Source: JBBRVW01 sp963784645 (GTDB lineage Bacteria; Actinomycetota; Actinomycetes; JACCUZ01). From it: 64,000 bases of DNA. The stretch lies in contig CAWARY010000002.1 in the NCBI GenBank assembly GCA_963784645.1, positions 434,001 to 498,000 on the forward strand, given 5' to 3'. The notes under the pieces are model-generated. The model saw only the letters and a program-made list of their open reading frames with translations, had not been told where the DNA came from and made no database searches. How positions within the stretch are numbered: the first letter of the stretch is position 1; every line of letters begins with the position of its first letter. This document shows positions 1 to 7,148 of the stretch, piece after piece. The translations under genes and the position numbers were made by a program.

Positions 1-921
1 GCCCCCGTCCGTGACGGTGAAGGCCTGGAGCGTGTCGGCGATGTTGGGGTACATCACCACGGCGTCCACGTCGACCATCGTGCAGACGGTGTCGAGGTGC
101 ATCGTCGCGCGCTCCTGCGCGATCGGGACCGCGAGGACCGTGGTCGCGAGGCCGCGGTCGAAGACCGTGCGCGCCAGCCGCTCGACGCCCGCGGGGGTGG
201 TGCGCTCGCCCACGCCCACGGCGACGACGCCGGGGGAGAGCAGCAGCACGTCGCCGCCCTCGACCGGCTCGTTCTCCGGGCCGTGGACCAGCTCGGTGCC
301 CGCGAACCGCGGGTGGTGCCGGTAGATCGCCCGGGTGAGCGTCGTCTCGCGCTCGCGGGCCGGCATCGCCAGGCTCGTGACCGCGACCCGGTCCCGGATC
401 CACACGCTCGAGTCGCGGGTGAACAGCAGGTTCGGCAGCGGGTCGATGACGAAGTCGTGCCGGTCCATCAACCGGTAGACCAGGCCGCCGACCGGCGCGA
501 TCTCCTCGTGCGCCAGCCCGGCCATCAGGGCGCCCGCCAGGTCGGTGGGGTGCAGCCCGCCGAGGTACGACGCGACGAAGCCGTGCAGCGACTCGCCCAG
601 CCGAGGGTCGCGCAGCACCGCGTCGATCGCCTCGGTGCGCGCGGCCTCGACCTCGAGCGCCGTCGCCAGCAGGTCGGCGAGGTAGAGCACCTCGACGTCG
701 CGGTCGCGCAGCGCCTGGGCGAACGCGTCGTGCTCGTCCTGCGCCCGCCCGACCCACGGGATGCCGTCGAACAGCAGCGTGTCGTTGTTGCGCGGCGTGA
801 GCCGCTTGAGCTCCGGGCCGGGCCGGTGCAACAGCACCGTGCGCAGCCGGCCGACCTCGCTGTCGACGCCGAGGGGGGCTGGAGCGCGCTCGTGGGCCGC
901 GCGGGCGGGGGTCTCGCTCAT
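1..921 (-). CDS. arcA: Arginine deiminase, partial (3' end beyond window)
   Basis: Hydrolyses L-arginine to citrulline and ammonia, the first step of the arginine deiminase pathway; cytoplasmic. The first 307 codons are visible. The N-terminus has the family signature (VDSEVGRLRTVLLHRPGPEL, then LTPRNNDTLLFD). FTRDSSVW follows near the middle, and the MHLDTVCTMVD segment carries one of the catalytic histidines. The catalytic cysteine loop near the C-terminus lies outside the window. The ATG at 921 has no Shine-Dalgarno but sits 7 nt after a TACCCT box, so the mRNA is probably leaderless. It is divergent from the secreted lyase at 1025. Whether the pathway partners arcB and arcC follow cannot be seen. 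Confidence 0.93.
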   Translation of the reverse strand, partial: MSETPARAAHERAPAPLGVDSEVGRLRTVLLHRPGPELKRLTPRNNDTLLFDGIPWVGRAQDEHDAFAQALRDRDVEVLYLADLLATALEVEAARTEAIDAVLRDPRLGESLHGFVASYLGGLHPTDLAGALMAGLAHEEIAPVGGLVYRLMDRHDFVIDPLPNLLFTRDSSVWIRDRVAVTSLAMPARERETTLTRAIYRHHPRFAGTELVHGPENEPVEGGDVLLLSPGVVAVGVGERTTPAGVERLARTVFDRGLATTVLAVPIAQERATMHLDTVCTMVDVDAVVMYPNIADTLQAFTVTDGG

Positions 922-928
922 GGCCGGA

Positions 929-934
929 AGGGTA
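929..934 (-). promoter_or_regulatory. -10 box for leaderless arcA
   Basis: TACCCT on the minus strand ends 7 nt before the arcA ATG. This TANNNT-N7-start arrangement with no Shine-Dalgarno is typical of leaderless actinobacterial genes. No clear -35 element is visible. Confidence 0.5.
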
Positions 935-1024
935 GTCGTGGCGCGGCTCGGCGTCCCCCGGCGTTGTGTCGCAGGTCACCCGCCCGGCGCGGGCTGGTCC
1001 GGTCCGGCCCGGTCGTCGGCAACC

Positions 1025-2974
1025 ATGGGGCGGATGCGTCGCGTCCGCCTCCTCGTCCTCACCGCCGCCGTCACCGCGGCCGCGGTGGTCGGCGTGCAGG
1101 CCGGGACGGTGCTCGACCGGCCGAGCCCCGAGCGGGTCCCGAGGGTGCGCACGGTCACCCGCTGCCCGGACGGGCCGGTCCTGGTGACCGACCGCCCGGT
1201 CCCGCTGGTCGCCGACCTGGCTACGGTGCAGGTGCGCGACAGCCCGTCGAGGGCGGCGCTGCTGGCCGGCGCCGACCAGGTGCTCGCGGGCACCATCCCG
1301 GTCGTCCGGCCGCGCCCGGTCCCCGGCCAGGACCCGCTGCGGTACCTCTACGACGCCGGCGTCGCGCTGCGCCGGGTCGTCGGCGTCCTCGGCTACGCCT
1401 ACGCCGCCACCGACGACCCTCGCTACCTGGACGCGATGGCCGCGCAGACCGTCCGCGCCGCGCGCTGGCCCGACTGGAACCAGCTGCCGGGTGGCCACCC
1501 GCTCGACACCGCGCAGGTCGGCACCGCGGTGGCCCTGGGCTACGCCTGGTCGCGCACCCGGATGTCGACCGACGAGCGCGTCGAGGTGCTGGCCGCGCTC
1601 GAGACCCGACTGGTGTCGCCGTACGTCTGCGGGGACGGCGGGCTCGCCGCCCGGCGGGACGGCGACGGCAACCAGGCCACGGTCGTCGGGGCGGCCGTGC
1701 TGCTCGCCGGGCTCGCGGCGCGCGGCGAGCGCAGCTGGGCGGATTCGGCGGTCAGTACCGGCTCGGAGGCTCTCGGCCGGCACGCGGCCGCGGACGGGTC
1801 CGGCCGGTCGCTCGCCGACGGTCCGACCGACGAGGGGTTGATGTACACGAACTACGAGGCGGCCAGCGTCGCGCTGCTCGACGCCACCGTGCGGGCCACC
1901 CGTGGCCAGCCGGAGCTGACGCGCCGGCTCGCGGCCGCCCTGCCGTCGCTCGACGCGCTGGCGTCGTGGAACGAGCACTGCGGACGGGTCGTCGAGCCGG
2001 CCGTGCAGGACGGCTGGGACCTCTACCCCTGGGTCGACCGCACCACCGCGCTGGCCGGCATGGCGGGCTACCCGGACTCGGGGCCGCGGCTGCTCGGGCT
2101 GTACGAGGCGATGCAGGCGCGCGGCCGCCTGACGCTGCCCGGCGTGGGGGAGTGGGCGGTGCCCGACGGCATCGCCGAGCTCGTCCTGTCGCAGCTGACG
2201 CCGGGCACCGCCGCGCCCGCGGCGCCGCCGGACCTGCACGTGGCCGGCGGGTCCGGCTCGGCGCGGTCCTACGGCTGCGCGACTGCCGGCGACACGTACG
2301 CGCTCGTGACCGCGGTGCCCAACGACTCCCCGCACGCGCACGCCGACGTCGGCAACGTGGTCGTGCAGCACGGCGACGTGACGCTGCTCGACGACCTCGG
2401 CCAGCGCAGCTACGCGTTCACCGGCAGCCCGGTGTGGCGGGCGTCGACCGAGGCCCACAGCACCCTCGGGGTCGGGCAGCCCGACGGCAGCGTCCTGCAG
2501 CGGCGGTCCGGCTCCGGATCCGTGACCGTCGACGGCGACGACCTCGTCATGACCTCGACGACGGCCCTGCCGGGCGTCGCCAGCTGGCAGCGCCGGGTCA
2601 CCGTGGCCGACGGCGCGGTCCGGGTCCGCGACGACGTGACGTCCACGCCAGGCGCGAGCGTGCCGCTGTCGGCGTCGCTCCTGCTGGCCGCGCCGCCGTC
2701 CGCGGTCGCGCAGCTGCCCGACGGCACCCTGCACCTCACCGTCGCCGACGGATCGTCATGGGTGCTGGTGCCACCGTCGGGGGTGACGGTCACGCTGTCG
2801 GACGCGTCGCCGAGGCCGCCGTACGTCGATGCCCCGGACCTCGCCGCGGCGGCCGCGGGGCACACCCTCGTCGTCCTGCGCCGCGACGTCTCGGGAACCG
2901 TCGCGCTGACGACCGAGCTGCACCGGGCGTACCCCACGACGACCGGCGCTTCGGTGGCCCCGCCACCTGGCTAG
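1025..2974 (+). CDS. Secreted heparinase II/III-like polysaccharide lyase
   Basis: A 649-residue protein beginning with an Arg-containing N-terminus and a hydrophobic segment (LLVLTAAVTAAAVVGVQAG) that reads as a signal peptide or membrane anchor. Residues about 110-400 look like the alpha/alpha-toroid of polysaccharide lyases (YLYDAGVALRR, DWNQLPGGHPLDTAQVG). The C-terminal half carries the heparinase II/III-type strand motif HAHADVGNVVV...TLLDDLGQRSYAF. The likely role is beta-elimination of an acidic polysaccharide outside the membrane; the substrate is not predictable. The ATG at 1025 was chosen because the signal-like segment follows directly; the ATG at 1034 is an alternative. The frame stays open further upstream, but those codons run into the arcA promoter and do not look like signal sequence. 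Confidence 0.72.
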   Translation: MGRMRRVRLLVLTAAVTAAAVVGVQAGTVLDRPSPERVPRVRTVTRCPDGPVLVTDRPVPLVADLATVQVRDSPSRAALLAGADQVLAGTIPVVRPRPVPGQDPLRYLYDAGVALRRVVGVLGYAYAATDDPRYLDAMAAQTVRAARWPDWNQLPGGHPLDTAQVGTAVALGYAWSRTRMSTDERVEVLAALETRLVSPYVCGDGGLAARRDGDGNQATVVGAAVLLAGLAARGERSWADSAVSTGSEALGRHAAADGSGRSLADGPTDEGLMYTNYEAASVALLDATVRATRGQPELTRRLAAALPSLDALASWNEHCGRVVEPAVQDGWDLYPWVDRTTALAGMAGYPDSGPRLLGLYEAMQARGRLTLPGVGEWAVPDGIAELVLSQLTPGTAAPAAPPDLHVAGGSGSARSYGCATAGDTYALVTAVPNDSPHAHADVGNVVVQHGDVTLLDDLGQRSYAFTGSPVWRASTEAHSTLGVGQPDGSVLQRRSGSGSVTVDGDDLVMTSTTALPGVASWQRRVTVADGAVRVRDDVTSTPGASVPLSASLLLAAPPSAVAQLPDGTLHLTVADGSSWVLVPPSGVTVTLSDASPRPPYVDAPDLAAAAAGHTLVVLRRDVSGTVALTTELHRAYPTTTGASVAPPPG

Positions 2975-3015
2975 CCTCGCGCCGGGTCGAGTGGGAGCGC
3001 GGACCGCGCGACGCA

Positions 3016-3021
3016 TAAGGT
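3016..3021 (+). promoter_or_regulatory. -10 box for leaderless SDR gene
   Basis: TAAGGT followed by 7 nt and the ATG at 3029, with no Shine-Dalgarno; a leaderless start is inferred. Confidence 0.5.
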
Positions 3022-3028
3022 CGCCGGC

Positions 3029-3946
3029 ATGTCCCTCCTCGACGGCAAGGTCGCGATCGTCACCGGCGCAGGGCGCGGCATCGGCCGCGGCGAGGCGCTC
3101 GAGCTGGCCCGTGAGGGCGCCCGGGTCGTCGTCAACGAGCTCGACGCCGACGCCGGCCGGGCCGTGGTCGACGAGATCACCGCCGCCGGTGGCGAGGCGG
3201 TGCTCGACACCGGCGACTGCTCGGAGGAGGCCACCGCTGCCGGCCTGATCGCCACCGCGGTGGACACCTGGGGCAAGCTCGACGCGCTGGTCAACAACGC
3301 CGGCATCCTGCGCGACCGCACCGTCGCGAAGATGTCGGTCGAGGAGTGGGACTCCGTCATCAAGGTGCACCTGCGCGGTCACTTCCTCCCCACCCGGGCG
3401 GCGTGCGCGCACTGGAAGGACACCGGCACCGGCGGACGGATCGTGTGCACCGCGTCGTCGTCGGGCCTGCTCGGCAACTTCGGCCAGACCAACTACGGCG
3501 CGGCCAAGGCCGGCATCGCGGCGTTCTCGACGATCGTGGCGATGGAGATGGCCCGCTACGGCGTGCGGTGCAACGCGATCGCGCCTGCAGCGCGCACGCG
3601 CATGACCGAGTCGGCGTACGGCGCCTTCAAGGACCTGTCGGCCGAGGACGAGGGCGAGACGTTCGACTTCTGGCACCCGGACAACGTGGCGCCGCTGGTG
3701 GCCTACCTGTGCAGCGACGCGGCCGGCACGACCAGCGGCAAGGTCTTCGGCGTGCAGGGCGACGCGGTCGAGCTGTACCAGCCGTTCACCTCGGCGGCCG
3801 TGATCCAGAACCACGACACCCGGTTCACCGCCGAGGGCATCGCGGCCCGCGCGCACGAGCTGTTCGAGGCCAGCGGCATCAACCCCGAGGTCGAGAACAT
3901 GATGGCCAAGCTGCGCTTCACCATGACCGACCGCGCCGACCTCTGA
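3029..3946 (+). CDS. Short-chain dehydrogenase/reductase (SDR)
   Basis: A 305-residue NAD(P)-dependent oxidoreductase of the classical SDR fold. The cofactor-binding TGAGRGIGRG motif is at about residues 12-21, and NNAG is near residue 90. The catalytic Ser/Tyr/Lys lie in the TASSSGLLG and NYGAAKAG segments. It is longer than a minimal SDR (about 250 residues) because of a C-terminal extension rich in YQPFTSAAVIQNHD-type sequence. That extension resembles the actinobacterial group annotated as 3-hydroxyacyl-CoA or 17-beta-hydroxysteroid dehydrogenase type 4-like enzymes. The substrate is unknown, but fatty acyl or sterol metabolism is a reasonable guess. It is a single gene, separated from the convergent GDT1 gene by a strong palindrome. 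Confidence 0.85.
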   Translation: MSLLDGKVAIVTGAGRGIGRGEALELAREGARVVVNELDADAGRAVVDEITAAGGEAVLDTGDCSEEATAAGLIATAVDTWGKLDALVNNAGILRDRTVAKMSVEEWDSVIKVHLRGHFLPTRAACAHWKDTGTGGRIVCTASSSGLLGNFGQTNYGAAKAGIAAFSTIVAMEMARYGVRCNAIAPAARTRMTESAYGAFKDLSAEDEGETFDFWHPDNVAPLVAYLCSDAAGTTSGKVFGVQGDAVELYQPFTSAAVIQNHDTRFTAEGIAARAHELFEASGINPEVENMMAKLRFTMTDRADL

Positions 3947-3957
3947 CCCCTCCCCAC

Positions 3958-4001
3958 TTGTCAGCCTCTCGTCGCCGTATACGGCGACGAGCGGCTGACA
4001 A
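3958..4001. terminator. 44-nt near-perfect palindrome, bidirectional terminator
   Basis: TTGTCAGCC-T-CTCGTCGCCGTA is followed directly by its reverse complement, with a single mismatched pair and no loop beyond the centre. It fills most of the 59 nt between the convergent SDR and GDT1 genes, so a bidirectional terminator is the simplest reading. There is no T-tract, as is usual in this group. Confidence 0.7.
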
Positions 4002-4005
4002 CTCG

Positions 4006-4614
4006 TCAGAGGGTGGTGACGACGTCGTACGCGGCGACGGAGGCAAGGACGAGGCACACGACGGCGCCGACCCGGCGGATCGTCGACAGCCGCACGTAGC
4101 GCAGCAGGGTCCGGCCGAGGACGACGGCGAGGCCGGCGACCAGCACCAGCGCGAGCCACGAGCCGGCGAAGACACTGACCGGGTCGTGGTAGCGCGCGGC
4201 GAGCCCGGCGGTGAGCAGCTGCGACAGGTCACCCCACTCGGCCAGGAACAGGATGCCGAAGCTCGTCGCCGCCGCCCGCAGGCCGGTGACGTCGCGGGTC
4301 GCCCTGGCCGCGAACTCGGCCTCCTCCTCGGCTTCCTCGGCGTCCGCCTTGGCGGCGCCGCGCCACAGCAGGATCCCGCCGGTCAGGAACAGCAGGCCGG
4401 CCACGCCCGCGACCACCGCCTGCGGCAGCAGCGACAGCAGCGAGCCTGCGGTCACCGCGACCAGCGACTGCACGAGGAACGCGGCCGAGACTCCGATCCA
4501 CACCGGCAGCGGCCGGTAGCGGGTGGCCAGCACGAGCGACGCGACGAAGGTCTTGTCGGGCAGCTCCACCGGGAAGATCAGGGCGAACGCTGTCGCGACG
4601 ACGGCGAGGTCCAC
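4006..4614 (-). CDS. GDT1/UPF0016 family cation transporter
   Basis: A 202-residue integral membrane protein with about six hydrophobic segments in two homologous halves. Each half carries a variant of the E-x-G-D-(KR)-(ST) signature of the GDT1/TMEM165/MneA family: VELPDKTFVA near residue 17 and AEWGDLSQLL in the second half. Family members export Mn2+ or exchange Ca2+ for protons at the cytoplasmic membrane. The GTG start at 4614 lies 1 nt after the larC stop codon, so it should be translated with larB-larC. A charged cytoplasmic loop (KADAEEAEEEAEF) separates the halves, as expected. Confidence 0.85.
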   Translation of the reverse strand: MDLAVVATAFALIFPVELPDKTFVASLVLATRYRPLPVWIGVSAAFLVQSLVAVTAGSLLSLLPQAVVAGVAGLLFLTGGILLWRGAAKADAEEAEEEAEFAARATRDVTGLRAAATSFGILFLAEWGDLSQLLTAGLAARYHDPVSVFAGSWLALVLVAGLAVVLGRTLLRYVRLSTIRRVGAVVCLVLASVAAYDVVTTL

Positions 4615-4615
4615 G

Positions 4616-5818
4616 TCAGGCGAGTCCCTCGGCGGCCGCGACCGCTGCGGCGAGCACGGCCTTGACCGGCCGGCCCAGCCGGGCCGCCGCCGCGGCCACG
4701 TCGTCGTACTCCGGCGAGACGTTGACGACGGCCCCGTCGAGACGGGCGACCTTCACCGCGATCGCGCAGCCGTCGACCTGCACGGTGCGCAGCTCGCGGT
4801 CCAGCGACCGCTTGCCGACCCGGTGCTCGCGGACGCCGATCGTCGTGCTCTCCGTGAACACGACGCGGCGCACGGCGGTGAGTGCGGCCGGTGTCGACAG
4901 CACCGACAGGGTGTGCGCCGGGCGGCCCTTCTTCATGAGGATCGGCGTGAGCCACGCGTCCGAGGCGCCGGCCGCGAGCAGGGCGGCGAGAACAGCCGGC
5001 CAGACCCGCGGGTCGAGGTCGTCGACGTTGGCCTCGAGGACGACGGCGATCTCGTCGCCCCCGCCGCCGGGCGCGTCCTCGGCCGGCTCGCCGAGCACCA
5101 CCCGCACGACGTTGGCCCGGCCCTGCGGGTCGCGACCACCAGCCCCGGTGCCGGTGGCGAGGACCGACATCGCCGGCACCGGTCCCCAGGCGGTCACCAC
5201 GGACGCGAGCAGGGCGGCGCCGGTCGGGGTGCACGCCTCACCGTCGGTCGGGCCGGCGACCACCGGGGCCCCGGTGCCGGCGAGCACGCCGAGGACCGCG
5301 GGGACCGGCACGGGGAGGACACCGTGGGCGGTCCGCACCTCACCGCGACCGAGCGCCACCGGCGAGCAACGGACCTCGGTCACGCCGAGGTCGTGCAGGG
5401 CCGCACTGACACCGACGACGTCCGCCAGCGAGTCGAGTGCGCCGACCTCGTGGAAGTGCACCTGCTCCGGGTCGATGCCGTGCGCCGTGCCCTCGGCGCG
5501 GGCCAGCCTCACGAACACATCTAGCGCGCGGTCGCGCACGGGCACGGCCAGGCCCGCGCGCTCGACCATGGCGCGGACGTCGGGCCAGGTGCGGAGTGCG
5601 TCGCTCGGTGCCACCGTGACGTCGACCTTGGTGGCGGCGAGCCCCGCGCGGGTCACCTGGTGCCGGACCAGCCGCACCGGCTCGGTGCCCAGCGCGTCGA
5701 CGGCGGCCTGCAGCACGGCGAGATCGGCCCCGGCCCCGACCAGGGCGCCGAGCAGCATGTCGCCGGAGGCGCCCGCCGAGGCGTCCACCCAGAGCGTCCG
5801 GCCCGGGGCGGCAGTCAT
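4616..5818 (-). CDS. larC: LarC, nickel-pincer cofactor nickel insertase
   Basis: A 400-residue LarC-family protein. In characterised systems LarC inserts nickel into pyridinium-3,5-bisthiocarboxylic acid mononucleotide in a CTP-dependent reaction that also needs Mn2+. Diagnostic segments are the N-terminal WVDASAGASGDMLLGALVGAG, the VHFHEVGALDSLADVVG motif, EACTPTGAALL, and a C-terminal domain with a KKGRPAHTL motif. The ATG at 5818 overlaps the larB stop codon (ATGA). Larger in-frame extensions upstream lie inside larB and look like shadow sequence. LarE and a LarA-type racemase are not in the window, so the client enzyme is unknown. Confidence 0.93.
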   Translation of the reverse strand: MTAAPGRTLWVDASAGASGDMLLGALVGAGADLAVLQAAVDALGTEPVRLVRHQVTRAGLAATKVDVTVAPSDALRTWPDVRAMVERAGLAVPVRDRALDVFVRLARAEGTAHGIDPEQVHFHEVGALDSLADVVGVSAALHDLGVTEVRCSPVALGRGEVRTAHGVLPVPVPAVLGVLAGTGAPVVAGPTDGEACTPTGAALLASVVTAWGPVPAMSVLATGTGAGGRDPQGRANVVRVVLGEPAEDAPGGGGDEIAVVLEANVDDLDPRVWPAVLAALLAAGASDAWLTPILMKKGRPAHTLSVLSTPAALTAVRRVVFTESTTIGVREHRVGKRSLDRELRTVQVDGCAIAVKVARLDGAVVNVSPEYDDVAAAAARLGRPVKAVLAAAVAAAEGLA

Positions 5819-6579
5819 GTCCGGGCCGCTGCCCGGCGGGCGACCCGGGCGGCGAACACCCCGGCGCCGAAGCCGTTGTCGATGTTGCACACGGCGACGC
5901 CGGGCGCGCACGAGTTGAGCATCGCCAGCAGTGCCGCCAGGCCGCCGTACGACGTGCCGTAGCCGACCGAGGTGGGCACCGCCACCAGCGGGACCCCCGT
6001 CAGGCCGCCGACGACGCTGGGCAGCGCGCCCTCCATGCCGGCCACCACCACGAGGCAGTCGGCGTCGTCGAGCTCCGCGCGCACCGCCATCAGCCGGTGC
6101 AGCCCGGCGACGCCGACGTCGTCGACGCGGCGCACGGCGGCCCCGAAGGCCCGCGCCACGAACGCCGCCTCCGCGGCGACCGGTCCGTCGGACGTGCCGG
6201 CAGCGACGACGCAGACCGTGCCGCGCGGCTCCGGCAGGACACCGACCGCGACCGCGCGGGCCACCGGGTCGACCAGGGCCTGCGGGAAGGCGGCGAGGAC
6301 GGCATCAGTCGTCTCGTCCGGCAGCCGGGTCGCGACCGCCCGGTCGCCGTGATCGACCAGCGCACGCAGGATGGCCACTGTCTGCTCCGGCGTCTTGCCG
6401 GCGGCGTAGACCACCTCCGGGTCGCCGGTGCGGACACCGCGGTGGGTGTCGACGCGGGCGAAGCCGAGGTCAAGGGCGCCGTGCATCGGCCCGTCGGCGA
6501 GCTGTCCGACAGCGTCGTCGACGGCGACCTCGCCGGCCGCGACCGCGCGAAGCAACAGGCTGAGCTCGGCGCGGTCCAC
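5815..6579 (-). CDS. larB: LarB, pyridinium-3,5-biscarboxylate mononucleotide synthase
   Basis: A 254-residue LarB. It carboxylates nicotinic acid adenine dinucleotide and releases AMP, giving the precursor of the nickel-pincer nucleotide. Visible family features are the N-terminal helical segment, VVYAAGKTPEQ, the PurE-like core with VVAAGTSDGPVAAEAA, VVVAGMEGALPSVVGGL, and SVGYGTSYGGLAALLAMLNS. The GTG at 6579 was chosen because it begins the conserved MDRAELSLLL segment and lies 7 nt after TAGATT on the minus strand. The extra 36 codons upstream are Arg/Pro-rich and not family-like. It is the first gene of larB-larC-GDT1. Confidence 0.92.
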   Translation of the reverse strand: MDRAELSLLLRAVAAGEVAVDDAVGQLADGPMHGALDLGFARVDTHRGVRTGDPEVVYAAGKTPEQTVAILRALVDHGDRAVATRLPDETTDAVLAAFPQALVDPVARAVAVGVLPEPRGTVCVVAAGTSDGPVAAEAAFVARAFGAAVRRVDDVGVAGLHRLMAVRAELDDADCLVVVAGMEGALPSVVGGLTGVPLVAVPTSVGYGTSYGGLAALLAMLNSCAPGVAVCNIDNGFGAGVFAARVARRAAART

Positions 6580-6586
6580 GGCGGCC

Positions 6587-6592
6587 AATCTA
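6587..6592 (-). promoter_or_regulatory. -10 box for leaderless larB
   Basis: TAGATT on the minus strand, 7 nt before the GTG start; no Shine-Dalgarno. This decides the start choice for larB. Confidence 0.5.
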
Positions 6593-6698
6593 GAGGCCGG
6601 TACCCGCCGGCCGGCACCTGCCCGGCGCGGGGAGCGGGTTCGGCCCGAACGTGCCGGTAACGTGCGCCTCCTCCCACCCGCCGTCACCGAGGACGCCC

Positions 6699-7106
6699 GT
6701 GCCCAGCTGGTCGACCGAGACCTACCAGGCCGTCACCCTGGCAGCCGCAGCAGCCGCTGCCCTGAGCCTGCTCCTCCTGCTCGTCGTGCTGGCCCGGCTG
6801 CGGGTGCTCTCCCGCCGGGTACGCCGGGCCGGTCCCGCCGCCCGGGCCGTGACCGAGGCTGCCGGGCCGGACCCACGTGCCCTGCGGCACGTGGCCGTGG
6901 TGCGGTACGACGCCTTCGGCGACATGGGCGGCCGGCTGTCCTTCTCGGCGGCCCTGCTCGACGACCAGGGCGACGGACTGGTGCTGTCCTCGATCAACGG
7001 CCGGTCCGAGACCCGCACCTACGCGAAGGCGTTGGTCGGCGGGGCGAGCGAGCACACGCTCTCACCGGAGGAGCAGGACGCGATCACGGCCGCCAAGCAG
7101 GCCTGA
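6699..7106 (+). CDS. DUF4446 family membrane protein
   Basis: A 135-residue protein with one N-terminal transmembrane helix (about residues 9-35, Ala/Leu-rich). It is followed by a short basic stretch and a soluble domain with the DUF4446 hallmark VAVVRYDAFGDMGGRLSFS and SSINGRSETRTYAK. The function is unknown. Homologues are common single-copy proteins in actinobacteria and Firmicutes. The GTG at 6699 is preceded by GAGGA (6689-6693) at good spacing; an upstream ATG at 6651 would add non-conserved residues. It diverges from larB. Confidence 0.85.
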   Translation: MPSWSTETYQAVTLAAAAAAALSLLLLLVVLARLRVLSRRVRRAGPAARAVTEAAGPDPRALRHVAVVRYDAFGDMGGRLSFSAALLDDQGDGLVLSSINGRSETRTYAKALVGGASEHTLSPEEQDAITAAKQA

Positions 7107-7148
7107 GAGGGTGCGTCCCGCCCGGAATGGTGACTCGTGACCCGGCTG

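Noticed and set aside
97..3018. 973-codon open frame on the plus strand opposite arcA and across the lyase gene
   Set aside because: Arg/Gly/Pro-rich shadow sequence with no domain; it lies antisense to arcA and out of frame with the lyase. High GC makes such long frames common.
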